A stretch of 41,980 nucleotides of DNA, from positions 1-41,980 of the forward strand of contig CAZJFS010000020.1 of the NCBI GenBank assembly GCA_964545075.1, written 5' to 3'. Positions 24,007-33,369 of the stretch are shown piece after piece. The position numbers and the translations under genes are program-made. The stretch is from DAOPXV01 sp035352535 (GTDB lineage Bacteria; Muiribacteriota; UBA9980). The notes beneath the pieces are model-generated. The model was not told the origin of the DNA. It worked only from the letters and a program-made list of their open reading frames with translations, and did not search any database. Position 1 is the first letter of the stretch. Every line of letters starts with the position of its first letter.

Positions 24007-24849
24007 ATGATAAAACGCGACTTCACGGAACCGCGCGAATGCCTGAAAAAATATATCGAATGCCTGGCCTACAGCGAGTTCCATTATCCTGAAAAACCCT
24101 TCAATTACGTATTGACCCCCGACGGATGCACCGGATTGATCATCCAGAACGCTCCATTTTGCGAATACAAACTCAACGAACACGGCTACGTGACGCCCGA
24201 CCGCTGCTTCATACTCGGCCAGACAAAAAGGGCGATAATCGTCAATTACCGCAGCGGCTACCGTTTTCTCGTTAAATTCAAACCATGGGGCGCTCATTAT
24301 TTTCTAAACGCGCCGATGAATCTTTTCACCGAAAAAATAATCGGACTTGAATCCGCCCTTGGAAGATACGGCCGCGAAATTTGCGAAAGCGTTCTTAACG
24401 CGCCCGATAAAACCGCAGCCACGAATATCCTCCAGGACATGCTTGAAAAAAGGTTCGCGCACAATCTCAGCTCGAAAAAAATTGAAGACGACGAAAATAT
24501 CATCGACACCGTAAAAAAAATAATAGGCTCAAAACACATAACGCGCGTAATCGAACTGCTGGAATCGTCATATTACGGGAAGCGCCACTTAAGCAGAAAA
24601 TTCCACGCGATAATAGGTTTAAACCCGAAATCCTTCATCAAAATCATCAGGCTCAGGCTGTGCCTCGAAAACATCCGCATCAAGAAGGTAATAAGTCCGG
24701 AAATGCTTTTAAAAGAATTCGGCTACTACGACAGATCGCACATGATCCGGGAATTCAAGGAAATCCTCAGTCTCACGCCGACCTCATATCTCGAGGAACG
24801 CCTGCGCGTGATAGACAATATAATCGGTTATAAGAACGCCTGCGCGTGA
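24007..24849 (+). CDS. AraC-family transcriptional regulator (copy 2)
   Basis: A 280-residue paralogue of the regulator at 21822-22661, with the same two-part plan: a DUF6597-like sensor half (LKKYIECLAYSEF, TPDGCTGLIIQN, VKFKPWGAHYFLNAP) and an AraC DNA-binding half ending FGYYDRSHMIREFKEILSLT. Differences are concentrated in the sensor half and in loop residues, while the recognition helices are nearly unchanged. The two proteins may therefore bind the same sites but answer to different signals. The last residues (NACA) result from a 38-bp tandem duplication that crosses the stop codon; without it the protein would end KNA. It is divergent from msrA. Confidence 0.92.
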   Translation: MIKRDFTEPRECLKKYIECLAYSEFHYPEKPFNYVLTPDGCTGLIIQNAPFCEYKLNEHGYVTPDRCFILGQTKRAIIVNYRSGYRFLVKFKPWGAHYFLNAPMNLFTEKIIGLESALGRYGREICESVLNAPDKTAATNILQDMLEKRFAHNLSSKKIEDDENIIDTVKKIIGSKHITRVIELLESSYYGKRHLSRKFHAIIGLNPKSFIKIIRLRLCLENIRIKKVISPEMLLKEFGYYDRSHMIREFKEILSLTPTSYLEERLRVIDNIIGYKNACA

Positions 24850-24880
24850 TAGACAATATAATCGGTTATAAGAACGCCTG
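24796..24880 (+). repeat. 38-bp tandem duplication across the stop codon of the second AraC gene
   Basis: Two exact copies of a 38-bp unit (24796-24833 and 24834-24871) followed by the first 9 bases of a third (24872-24880). The unit starts GAACGCCTGCGCGTGATAGA. Because 38 is not a multiple of three, the second copy is out of frame and the stop occurs just inside it. Confidence 0.97.
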
Positions 24881-25328
24881 ATTTCGTTTCGCGCCGCAAG
24901 CTACTTTAATTGCTTCAGCCCCGCCATTGAGCGGTTCTTTTATTTTTTAAAAATTTATGGTCATTCCCGCTTATTCTTTTCCACAATTTTTTCCGGTTCG
25001 ACTCGATTGAGTTCCTCACCTTTTCATTAAAATCTCATTAACCGTTATTTTTCAAACGGTTTTCATCGCTTTGGACGGCATTTTGAGCGCGAAAAATTCC
25101 CCGTCCCCGGCTTTATGGCCGCGCCTAAAAGTTAAGCGATTTTTAAATAAAATCACAAGCGCTTAATTTCCGAAAAATAAAACACTAAAAATCGGGCTAA
25201 AACTTGAAATATTAGAAATTTTCGAGTAAAATTGATATAACAATTTTTTTATACGCGATTTTTGTTTTTTTGTTTTTTTATTATTAATATACTTTAAGTT
25301 TTTTTGTACTAATGAAAGGAAGGTCACT
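24881..25328 (+). other. AT-rich intergenic region with inverted repeats
   Basis: 448 bp without a gene. A 4-bp-stem hairpin (24921-24934) followed by a T-rich run may be a weak terminator for the second AraC gene. A 7-bp inverted repeat with an 8-base loop lies at 25040-25061, and another (TTAAGCG with its complement) at 25132-25138 and 25160-25166. Long T runs follow at about 25240-25310. TATACT (25288-25293) could be a -10 box for the next gene, but no properly spaced -35 box is seen. The ribosome binding site GGAAGG lies at 25318-25323. Confidence 0.5.
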
Positions 25329-27713
25329 ATGAAAAATTTCCTGCGTCCGATCGTCTTCGCGCTAATACTGTCAGCCTCGCTGATGTGCGCTTCCTACGGC
25401 GACGCCGCTTCGAGTAAAAGCGCCGTTTCAACTTACGACCCCGCAACCCTTTACAAACTCGGTCTCGCCTGGGACTACCCGCCGTATCTTATGGTGGATA
25501 TCCCGGCCTCGCCCGGCGACGCCATATTCTCGCAGGGTCCGTTCCCGTATATAGCGCCTGTAATGCAGAAGAGCGGCTGGATAACGGGCCACGCGGCAAT
25601 TTACGCCGGCAGAAAAGACAACAACAACGACGGAATAGAGGAATACGTAACGGCTGAATCAGCCCGTTTCGGAGTATGGTACGGCTATTTCTACCCGATG
25701 CGCCGTTTCGAAAAAGGCCACGGAAAAATGGAAGATTCCCTTAAAAAAGATACCACCTTCAGCAAGACCCTCAAAAAGCTATTCGGCGATAATGTAGCCG
25801 AAAGCGCCGCGATAAAAAAATACGACGAACTTCTCGACGGAACCTATATGGGCGCCAGAAACGTCGATCTTCTCACCGAAAGCCCTGACGAATTCGTTTA
25901 TCGCAGAAAGATCCTCGAATTTTCACACAATTACATACTCAAAAACTCCGATTACAACTACGAAGGCTTCAGCAAGCCGATAACGGCGTTGTTTTTCAAT
26001 AAAAACAATAACACCTACGGCACCGGCGGATACGGCAAGGGCCACGGCGAAAAATTCACATGCGTAGGACTCGTCGAAGCTGCTTATGAATATGCCGGAA
26101 TAGACCTTGTTCCCAGATATATCGAGGAAACCAACCTCGGGCTTACGCCTTTAAAACAGTTCTTATACACCAAGCCCATATCAAAACTCTTTGTGAAAAA
26201 AGGCGAAAGCGTCACTTTCGAAGTATGGCACGTTGTTCACGGCCACAGGACTTTTGAAAACCCCGTTAAGTGCGAACCCATACCGGCCGGATGCTCATTC
26301 GACGGAAAGGCGTTCACGGTCAATTCGGCTTCAATGAATACCGGAACCTATGAAATAGAATTCGCTTCGGTCAATTATCCCGATCAGCGCCAGAAGATAA
26401 AGATCTTTATAACGAGCGAAAACAAGCTTCCGAACTTCGATTTCAAAAACGTCGCCGTGGCGTATAAAGGCCTTGAAAAAATAAGTGACAGCCTTAAAGC
26501 CGATGTTGAAAAAATAAACGGCACGAAAAGCTACAGCAAAAAAGAACACGACCAGAAACTCCTGGCGATGGTTCTTAACTGCGCGAACGTCGACGACGCG
26601 GTTTATATCGTAAGAAACATTCAAAACGGCGGCGCGCGCGATATCGCCCTGCTCTATAGCTTGAGACTTGCCAACGACATAAACGATCTTTATAAACTCT
26701 CCATGTTCACCGATTCAAGCACTACCATCAACAAAATATTATATTCGCCCGTCGGATATAAACTGGCCGGAATAGACAACGCCATGAAAAGCATAATCAA
26801 CGCTTCAGGCTTCAGCCTCCTCTACAACATGAAATGCAAGAACGTATTGAAAGACGCTCTCAAGGGCGATTACGTATTCGACCATTCAACCAACCTCAAC
26901 CTCAAAATAACGTTCGCCGACGTCAGCAAGTTAGATGTCTCGAAAATAGTCGGATTCATTAGTTATCTCTGTCAGAACCCCAAAGAGATCAACAAGCTTG
27001 AAAACGGATATCTCATAGACCTTATTCAGAAGAGAGCCTATTTCGGCATAGCCAACGGCGAAGCGGCAGCCGACGACCTGCGCAAAAAAGTGGACGAAAT
27101 GTATAAAAAATCAGACGCGGCCGCCAAGCAGGAAAAAGGCGACAACCAATCCAATATAATATCCGATCAGCTCGTCGTGGCGCGCTTTTTGTATTCGATG
27201 ACGAAAAGCCTCGACACCGAAGGCAAATGGCTTAAGGAATCGCTCGCGGCCGAAAAAGCCTTCATGAAAACCGCTTCCATAGGGCTCGCGGCCGTTCCCG
27301 GCGTATCGATCCTTGCTACGCAGGTTTTCAGCCAGACGTCCACCGGACCTTTTACGAAATTGAATGTAACCGGAAAGCTTTCGCCCGAACTTTCAGCGAT
27401 CGTAGCCGGCGAGAACGCCGATTTCAACCTTGCTTCAAATTCCGGCAGGATCGACGAAAATGAAACGCCTCAGGCGGCCGTCGAAACGCAAACCGCTGAA
27501 CGTGACGAGAGCGACGGTATAGAAACAGTGAAAACCGCGACCCCGGAGGTCAGAGCGGCATACGATAAATACAAAAGCAGCTATCAGGCTTACATAGCCG
27601 CCCTGGATTCAGGAAACTCATCCAAGGATGAACTCGCAAAACTTCTGGCTGAACTCAAATCGAGTCTGGAAGAGTATCAGAAACTCTCGGAAAAATCGGT
27701 TACCGGCCGTTAA
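25329..27713 (+). CDS. Secreted permuted papain-fold (YiiX/NlpC-like) peptidase with Ig-like domain and C-terminal helical motif
   Basis: A 794-residue exported protein with a clear signal peptide (about 1-27). Residues about 60-270 look like the circularly permuted papain fold of the YiiX family. GDAIFSQGP is followed by GHAAIYAG (His88) and VTAES (Glu110), and the Cys (Cys245 in FTCVGLVEAAYEYAG) comes last, the reverse of ordinary NlpC/P60 order. Residues about 285-365 form an Ig-like beta domain (KKGESVTFEVWHV to TGTYEIEFASVNYP). The middle and end are mostly helical. Residues about 744-788 (AAYDKYKSSYQAYIAALDSG onward) are homologous to the N-terminus of the next protein. The natural substrate, whether peptidoglycan, lipid ester or amide, is unknown. 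The next gene follows after 39 bp. Confidence 0.8.
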   Translation: MKNFLRPIVFALILSASLMCASYGDAASSKSAVSTYDPATLYKLGLAWDYPPYLMVDIPASPGDAIFSQGPFPYIAPVMQKSGWITGHAAIYAGRKDNNNDGIEEYVTAESARFGVWYGYFYPMRRFEKGHGKMEDSLKKDTTFSKTLKKLFGDNVAESAAIKKYDELLDGTYMGARNVDLLTESPDEFVYRRKILEFSHNYILKNSDYNYEGFSKPITALFFNKNNNTYGTGGYGKGHGEKFTCVGLVEAAYEYAGIDLVPRYIEETNLGLTPLKQFLYTKPISKLFVKKGESVTFEVWHVVHGHRTFENPVKCEPIPAGCSFDGKAFTVNSASMNTGTYEIEFASVNYPDQRQKIKIFITSENKLPNFDFKNVAVAYKGLEKISDSLKADVEKINGTKSYSKKEHDQKLLAMVLNCANVDDAVYIVRNIQNGGARDIALLYSLRLANDINDLYKLSMFTDSSTTINKILYSPVGYKLAGIDNAMKSIINASGFSLLYNMKCKNVLKDALKGDYVFDHSTNLNLKITFADVSKLDVSKIVGFISYLCQNPKEINKLENGYLIDLIQKRAYFGIANGEAAADDLRKKVDEMYKKSDAAAKQEKGDNQSNIISDQLVVARFLYSMTKSLDTEGKWLKESLAAEKAFMKTASIGLAAVPGVSILATQVFSQTSTGPFTKLNVTGKLSPELSAIVAGENADFNLASNSGRIDENETPQAAVETQTAERDESDGIETVKTATPEVRAAYDKYKSSYQAYIAALDSGNSSKDELAKLLAELKSSLEEYQKLSEKSVTGR

Positions 27714-27752
27714 TTTAGAAAAATCATTAAAATATAAAAGGAAGTGGTTAGT

Positions 27753-29813
27753 ATGAAAAAAACCTTGACCCTTATCTTGACGCTCTGCGTGCTGAGCGTC
27801 TTCGCTACGGCATCATTCGCCGCCGGGACCGACCTCAACGGAGCTTACCAGCAGTACATGTCCTCGTACAAAAAATATATCGAGGCCATAAACGCCAACG
27901 CCCCGCAGCGCCAGCTCGACGCATTATGCGAAGAATACAAGACCAGCCTCGAGAACTATAAAAAACTCGGCGGAAAGACCGAAGCCCTTCCCGAAGCTGA
28001 AAAAGTTCAGGCCGGCGCCAATAAAGCCGCGGCCGTTTCAGACGACAGCGAAACCGCTTCGGGCGAAGCCGCGACCGCATCCGCAGTAAAAAGCCGCGGA
28101 CAGCAGAAATATGACGCGATAATCGCGGATCTCGAAAAAAAGATATCATCAAAATCAAAAATCGGCGTTGACGTCAACGATCTGAAGATTCAGCTCGCCC
28201 GCCATTACGCAAACCTTCGCGGCGACTACAAAAAAGCTCAGGAACTCGCGGCCGAAGTCGCTTCAATGTCGAAGAACGCGGATCAGGTAAAAAAAGCCCA
28301 GGAACTCGTCCAGGACTTCAAAATGCAGGAAAAAAAGACGGCCGTCGTAAAAACCATGAACACGAAAAAAGACGCGGCCAAAGTTCTTTATGACAAATAC
28401 GCCGCTATAAAATGGAGCTCGCCATTCGCCAAGGGAAAAGCTCTTGTTTCTTACTACGCCGGCCTTTTTAAATACAAAAAAGCCGTATGCGATTTCCACT
28501 CCTTCAAAAAAGATTACGAAAAACTCACGCAAAATTTCGCCACGACCGACGCAACGTTCGATAATCTCACAGATTCCGAGCCCGTCGCCGGCAACGACGT
28601 AACGCTTCTCATAAACGGCAAATGCTCGTTCGCCAAACGCTACGAGATCGCTAAAGAAGCTAAATCATACATTTACGTCGAATATCTCTCATACAAAAAC
28701 GACAAGACCGGCAACACTCTCGCCGACATCCTCATCGCGAAAGCCAAAGAGGGCGTTGACGTTCGCGTAATAGTAGATTACTGGACGACATTCAGCTATA
28801 AAAAAGACATCATCTTCAAGCTCCGCGCCGGCGGCGTAAAAGTAGCCCTCTATAATAATCCCTTCAAAACCCCGCAGCGCGTGAACAACAGAAACCATCA
28901 AAAACTCTTCATCGTGGACGACACAGGCGCTATAACGGGCGGCATGAACGTCGGCGACGACTACGCTATGGGTTCGATAACCGTCGAAGGATGGCGCGAC
29001 ACGGATATATACCTCGAAGGGCCCGTCGTAATGGAAATGAAACAGCTGTTTTTAAACAACTGGGCAGAAGGCGACAATCAGAACCTGCTCGTCAGATCGG
29101 ACGAAGCACAGCAGTCCCGCGACGAAGCGGAATTTCTTTCCAAAGACTTCAAGGTCGACGATTCGACGATGTACAAACCCTCCACGAACCCCGACCTCAT
29201 AAAAGAAGTTCTCCGCGAATACTACGCGGTTGCGCCGGTGGTTAAAAATATCGACCTCAGATTCATATCGCACTATCCGCTGAACAAGGACGACCATGTT
29301 TTAGAAGCCATGGTATGGTATATCAACAGGGCTAAAACCGAAGTCATACTCGAAACGCCTTACTTCCTGCCGGCTAAAAAACTCGAAGAAGCTTTGGTCG
29401 CCGCCAGCAAGCGCGGAGTTAAAGTAAGCATTATCACAAACTCCATGTATTCAAACGACATGGGCAAATATATCGTTTACGCCAGCCACTATTTCTTCCA
29501 GAACCTCATCGAAAACAATATAAAGATCTACGAATGGTACGGCAGCCAGACGCTTCACGCGAAATGCAACTACTTCGACGGCGTAGCCGTTACGATAGGA
29601 TCTTATAATCTTAACTCCAGAAGCCACGGCCTCGACGCGGAAGAGCTCATTCTCATCGAAAACAAAGAATTCGCGAAGATTCTCCACGACGTGTTCATGG
29701 AAGATCTCAAATACTGCAAACTCGTAACTCTCGAAGCCGCCAAGGAATGGCGCACGAAGTTCTCGGAAAAAGCTAAAATGAATATCTTCCATCTCGTTGA
29801 CGGAATATTCTAA
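27753..29813 (+). CDS. Secreted two-HKD phospholipase D/cardiolipin synthase-like protein
   Basis: A 686-residue exported protein. I choose the ATG at 27753, because a GTG at 27744 leaves only two bases after AAGGAA and MKKTLTLILTLCVLSVFATA is a standard signal peptide. Residues about 30-76 (GAYQQYMSSYKKYIEAINAN onward) are the helical motif shared with the end of the preceding peptidase. Residues about 80-230 are helical and lysine-rich. Two PLD domains follow. The first HKD site has His382, Lys384 and Asp389 (NHQKLFIVDD, then GGMNVGDDY); the second has His602, Lys604 and Asp609 (LHAKCNYFDG, then GSYNLNSRS). The layout is that of bacterial cardiolipin synthases, but with a signal peptide in place of membrane helices, so it may act on external or outer-leaflet phospholipids or other phosphodiesters. 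Confidence 0.92.
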   Translation: MKKTLTLILTLCVLSVFATASFAAGTDLNGAYQQYMSSYKKYIEAINANAPQRQLDALCEEYKTSLENYKKLGGKTEALPEAEKVQAGANKAAAVSDDSETASGEAATASAVKSRGQQKYDAIIADLEKKISSKSKIGVDVNDLKIQLARHYANLRGDYKKAQELAAEVASMSKNADQVKKAQELVQDFKMQEKKTAVVKTMNTKKDAAKVLYDKYAAIKWSSPFAKGKALVSYYAGLFKYKKAVCDFHSFKKDYEKLTQNFATTDATFDNLTDSEPVAGNDVTLLINGKCSFAKRYEIAKEAKSYIYVEYLSYKNDKTGNTLADILIAKAKEGVDVRVIVDYWTTFSYKKDIIFKLRAGGVKVALYNNPFKTPQRVNNRNHQKLFIVDDTGAITGGMNVGDDYAMGSITVEGWRDTDIYLEGPVVMEMKQLFLNNWAEGDNQNLLVRSDEAQQSRDEAEFLSKDFKVDDSTMYKPSTNPDLIKEVLREYYAVAPVVKNIDLRFISHYPLNKDDHVLEAMVWYINRAKTEVILETPYFLPAKKLEEALVAASKRGVKVSIITNSMYSNDMGKYIVYASHYFFQNLIENNIKIYEWYGSQTLHAKCNYFDGVAVTIGSYNLNSRSHGLDAEELILIENKEFAKILHDVFMEDLKYCKLVTLEAAKEWRTKFSEKAKMNIFHLVDGIF

Positions 29814-29863
29814 TCGGCTGTAAACCGATAATCAAAAACTTAAAGCGGGCGGAACCCGTACTA

Positions 29864-29910
29864 AAAAAAGGACTGCTTCAAAACAATGATTTTTGAAGCA
29901 GTCCTTTTTT
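29864..29910. terminator. Bidirectional intrinsic terminator between convergent genes
   Basis: A perfect 20-bp stem (29864-29883 with 29891-29910) and a 7-base loop. The core GGACTGCTTC is flanked by an A run on the left and a T run on the right, so it can end transcription from the phospholipase D gene on the plus strand and from the LolA-like gene on the minus strand. Confidence 0.93.
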
Positions 29911-30009
29911 ATCAGTTACATTTATAATTTTATAAATGATTATACGATTCTCTTACATGGCTGACATTTGTTTATACGCGCTTGTATTCAAAGATATTTT
30001 GACAAGGCC

Positions 30010-30609
30010 TTATCTTTCGATTAAAGATTTATAATCAAGAAGACGTTCGTCAATTTTTTCAAATTTCCAGTTATTGTAAGTAAAGATTATCTTCGTTTTA
30101 TCACGATTGTAATAAACTTTTTTAATTATGAGAAGTTTTTGAGGATCAACCGTTATTTCTATTGTTCTATTTGTCGTGCCGCTTTGAATGAACGAATAAA
30201 CTAAATTGTCGCCATCCTTTTTTTCTTCTACTTTTCCAGTGCCGATCATGTATAAGATGTCTATAATTTCACTTGATTTGCCTTCTTTTTTACCAAGCAG
30301 TTTTCTCTGCTCTTCGCTGTACATACTGAAGCCCTGGTCCGTATATATTTTGATCATTTTATGGTCTTTTCTTCCTTCTTCCATTTCGCTTCTGAAATTA
30401 TTCATATTCTTATAGTAATACCAGGCTCGAGTTTCTGGATTTTTAATATTATCGGGACCTTCAACTATGGAAACTTCAAGATAACTGACATCGTTATGAC
30501 ATTTTTTTATCGCTTTTTCGAGAGTTTCAGGTATATTTGCTGAAGCATAGACACTCCCGCAAAAGGAAATAATAACGGCGAGCATTAAAACCGGCAAGAT
30601 TTTTTTCAT
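30010..30609 (-). CDS. Periplasmic LolA-like protein
   Basis: A 199-residue exported protein with signal peptide MKKILPVLMLAVIISFCGSV and cleavage near the AxA at residue 23. The rest reads as an alternating-strand, incomplete beta-barrel of the LolA/LolB/RseB type: WYYYKNMNNFRSEMEEG, then IYTDQGFSMYSEEQRKLLG, then TIEITVDPQKLLIIKKVYYN. Such proteins carry lipoproteins or sense lipids. True LolA function is not shown; the family has many paralogues of unknown cargo. A good ribosome binding site (AAAGGTGG) precedes the ATG. The gene is visibly richer in A and T than its neighbours, which may mean transfer or relaxed codon choice. It faces the phospholipase D gene across a shared terminator. 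Confidence 0.75.
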   Translation of the reverse strand: MKKILPVLMLAVIISFCGSVYASANIPETLEKAIKKCHNDVSYLEVSIVEGPDNIKNPETRAWYYYKNMNNFRSEMEEGRKDHKMIKIYTDQGFSMYSEEQRKLLGKKEGKSSEIIDILYMIGTGKVEEKKDGDNLVYSFIQSGTTNRTIEITVDPQKLLIIKKVYYNRDKTKIIFTYNNWKFEKIDERLLDYKSLIER

Positions 30610-30958
30610 TTTTTACCACCTTTACATATATCGCTTAAGTTTCGCATTCCCGAAAAGCCCATATAATATTTTGACTGATGTTTGAAAAGTTACATTAATA
30701 TTCAATGATATACCCTGCCAACAAGCACTTCTAATGACATGATTTATTTGCAAAAATAAAAATGGTAAAGAAGACGGTATTGATGCAGCGTTGAAAAATC
30801 GATAAAATCGAGAGGGCTGTTAAAAAACGACGTATAGACGTTGATTTCATTATATTCGATTTTTCGAAAAAATGCAAGATTAAAAATATTTGAGAAAGAA
30901 AGCATGCCGGCATTCGTTCCTGCCGGCGCGGCAATGTTCAAAGAAGCCTATGATTTAC
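30610..30958. other. Intergenic region with inverted repeat and a 26-codon frame
   Basis: AT-rich DNA between divergent genes. It contains a perfect 7-bp inverted repeat, GCCGGCA and TGCCGGC (30906-30912 and 30921-30927, 8-base loop). A short frame, 30904-30984, would encode 26 residues beginning MPAFVPAGAAMFKEAYDLLD. It reads like protein and its stop codon falls in the helicase -10 box, but nothing else supports it. Small frames on the minus strand at 30731-30941 look accidental. No clear promoter for the LolA-like gene was found. Confidence 0.4.
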
Positions 30959-30987
30959 TTGATTTAACCGCGTTTTTATGGTAAAAT
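30959..30987 (+). promoter_or_regulatory. Helicase promoter, probably leaderless
   Basis: TTGATT (30959-30964), 17 bases, TAAAAT (30982-30987). Nine bases separate the -10 box from the helicase ATG at 30997, and no ribosome binding site is present, the same geometry as at the cupin gene. Confidence 0.6.
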
Positions 30988-30996
30988 TACCGCATC

Positions 30997-33368
30997 ATGC
31001 CGGATAACAAAACCCTCAAAATATCGGTCCGCGAACTCGCCGAATTTACTCTCAAAAGCGGCGATCTGCGCTTCGGATTCTCGGAACCAGCGAGGATGCT
31101 CGAAGGCACGCGCGGCCATCAGTTCCTGCAAAGAACGGCCGGAGAAGAATACTCGGCCGAGATATCCATTTCGCATATCGTTAGCATGAACGGGATCGAT
31201 CTTGAAATTTCAGGAAGGATAGACGGCGTTATAAAAAAAACGGACGGCGTCACCATCGATGAAATAAAAACGACTGCCGGAACTCTCGAGGACATATCTG
31301 AAGAAGACAACCCCGTCTACTGGGGCCAGGCGAAATGCTACGCATACATTTACGCCCTTCAAAATTCGCTCGGTTCGATAACCGTAAGATTGACATATTT
31401 TAATATCGATACGCGCGATACGAAGCGCTTCGTGAAAAACTTTACTCTCGAAGAGCTGGCGGAATTTTTCAGCTTTTTAACGGAAAATTACATGCGCCGA
31501 GCGAAGGCGCTCATCGACTGGCGCGAGATCAGGGACGCATCGATAAAAGCGCTTGACTTTCCATTTTCGTCTTACCGGATAGGCCAGAGGGAAATGGCGG
31601 TCGCGGCTTATAAGACCGTCAGGGACGGCGGAAGACTTTTCGCCGAGGCGCCGACCGGGACGGGAAAGACCATGGCCTCGCTTTTTCCTGCTATAAAAGC
31701 CATGGGCGAAGGACGCATTGAAAAGATATTCTACCTTACGGCCCGGACCATCACGCGAACCATAGCGGAAAACGCCGCGGAAAAAATGCGCGAACGAGGA
31801 TTGAAATTAAAGACGCTTGCGCTGACCGCGAAGGACAAGATCTGCCCCAGCCCTGAATCGGCCTGCGACCCCGAGGAATGCCCGCTCGCGAAAGGATATT
31901 ACGACCGCGTCGGCAGGGCTATCGGCGACATATTCCCCCTCGGGCATTTCGGCCGCGAGGACGTCGAACGATATGCGAAAAAACACGGCGTATGCCTTTC
32001 GAATTTTCACTGGACCTGTCCATATTAGCCGATTGCGTGATATGCGACTACAACTACGTCTTCGACCCGCGCGTTTATCTGAAGCGCTTCTTCCAGGACG
32101 GCGGCGGCGATTACGCGTTCCTCATCGACGAGGCGCATAACCTGGTGGACCGCGCGCGCGAAATGTTCTCGGCCCGGCTCAACCGCGAGGGCGTCGCGGC
32201 CGTGAGAAAGGCGCTGAAAAAAGACGCGCCGAAACTATACCGTAGCCTCGGGAAAATAAACTCATACTTTTTAAAACTCGATAAAAGCCAAATGTTCAGT
32301 GAAAAAGACGCATATGTACAGGCGGAGCCGCCGGAGGAAATAACCGTGCCGCTTGGAAATTTCATACAGGCCGCCCGGGAATGGCTGGCTAAAAACGCCG
32401 AAGCGCCTTTCACTGAAGCTCTTATGGATATTTTTTTCGAATGCCTCGCGTTTCAAAGGTCCTACGATTTTTACGATGCCAGATTCAAAACATATTTTGA
32501 AAAAATCGGGCGGGATATTTCAGTAAAATTGTTTTGCCTCGATCCGTCAGAACTTTTAAAGCAGGCGCTCACGCGAGGACGGGCCGCGATTTTTTTCTCG
32601 GCCACTCTCACGCCCCTCGATTATTTCGCGAAAATTCTTGGCGGCGGCGATAAATACGCCGCCATGGCCCTCCCGTCTCCGTTCCCGCGCGAAAATCTCA
32701 AGGTCATGGCCGAATACAGAGTTTCAACGAAATATAAGAACCGCGAAAATACATACGGAGAAATTGCGGAGCTCATAGGAACTTTAACCCGCGGAAAAAA
32801 GGGGAATTACCTTATTTACTTTCCTTCATACCGCTATATGAACGAGGTGTTCCGGATTTTTTCGGACCGGAACCCTGAAATCTCAAAAATATGCCAGAAA
32901 CCGAATATGAGCGAGACTGAAAAAGAATCGTTTTTAAACGAGTTCCGGGACCAGCGGGACGGGACCTTCATCGGTTTCGCGGTAATGGGCGGGATCTTCG
33001 GCGAGGGCATCGACCTCACCGGCGATCGGCTCTCCGGCGCCGCCATCGTCGGCGTAGGACTTCCGCAGGTATGCCTCGAGCGGGAAATAATCAGGGAATA
33101 TTTCCAGGGCGAGAACGGGCGCGGATTCGAATACGCATATATTTATCCCGGCATAAACAAGGTCCTGCAGGCTGTCGGGCGCGTAATACGCACGGAGACC
33201 GACCGGGGCGTGATAATCCTTATCGACGAGCGATTCGCGCATTTCGAATATAAACGGCTGCTACCGGAACACTGGAAGCCGCTTTCGGTCATAAGATGCG
33301 GCGATACGGCAAACACCGAAATAGAAAACTTCTGGAATAACGGCATATCCGCCGGTGACGAGGAATAA
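30997..33368 (+). pseudogene. Cas4-like nuclease/XPD-DinG-type helicase, broken by a single-base frameshift
   Basis: Two overlapping frames (30997-32028 and the downstream frame ending 33368) form one protein of about 790 residues if one C is restored in the CC at 31995-31996, giving the reading VCPFEFSLDLS. The N-terminal part is a PD-(D/E)XK nuclease related to Cas4, with Asp76 in GRIDG, Glu89 and Lys91 in DEIKTT, and QAKCYAYIYA. The helicase part has Walker A EAPTGTGKT (Lys224), a cysteine group KICPSPESACDPEECP plus VCPFEF typical of the XPD/DinG iron-sulfur domain, the DEAH box LIDEAHNL, and motif VI QAVGRVIRT. It should act on DNA in repair. Both halves are free of other damage, so the frameshift is either very recent or an assembly error. 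A Nudix gene follows 1 bp after the stop. Confidence 0.88.
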
Positions 33369-33369
33369 A

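Noticed and set aside
23983..24297. 104-codon minus-strand frame over the second AraC gene
   Set aside because: The same shadow exists opposite the first AraC gene (21927-22277), as expected from similar coding strands; no independent evidence.
27744..27752. GTG start three codons before the phospholipase D ATG
   Set aside because: Only two bases lie between the AAGGAA site and the GTG; the ATG at 27753 has usable spacing and starts the signal peptide directly.
30731..30941. Two 65-67-codon minus-strand frames upstream of the helicase
   Set aside because: Low-complexity AT-rich DNA, no ribosome binding site, and overlapping each other in different frames.
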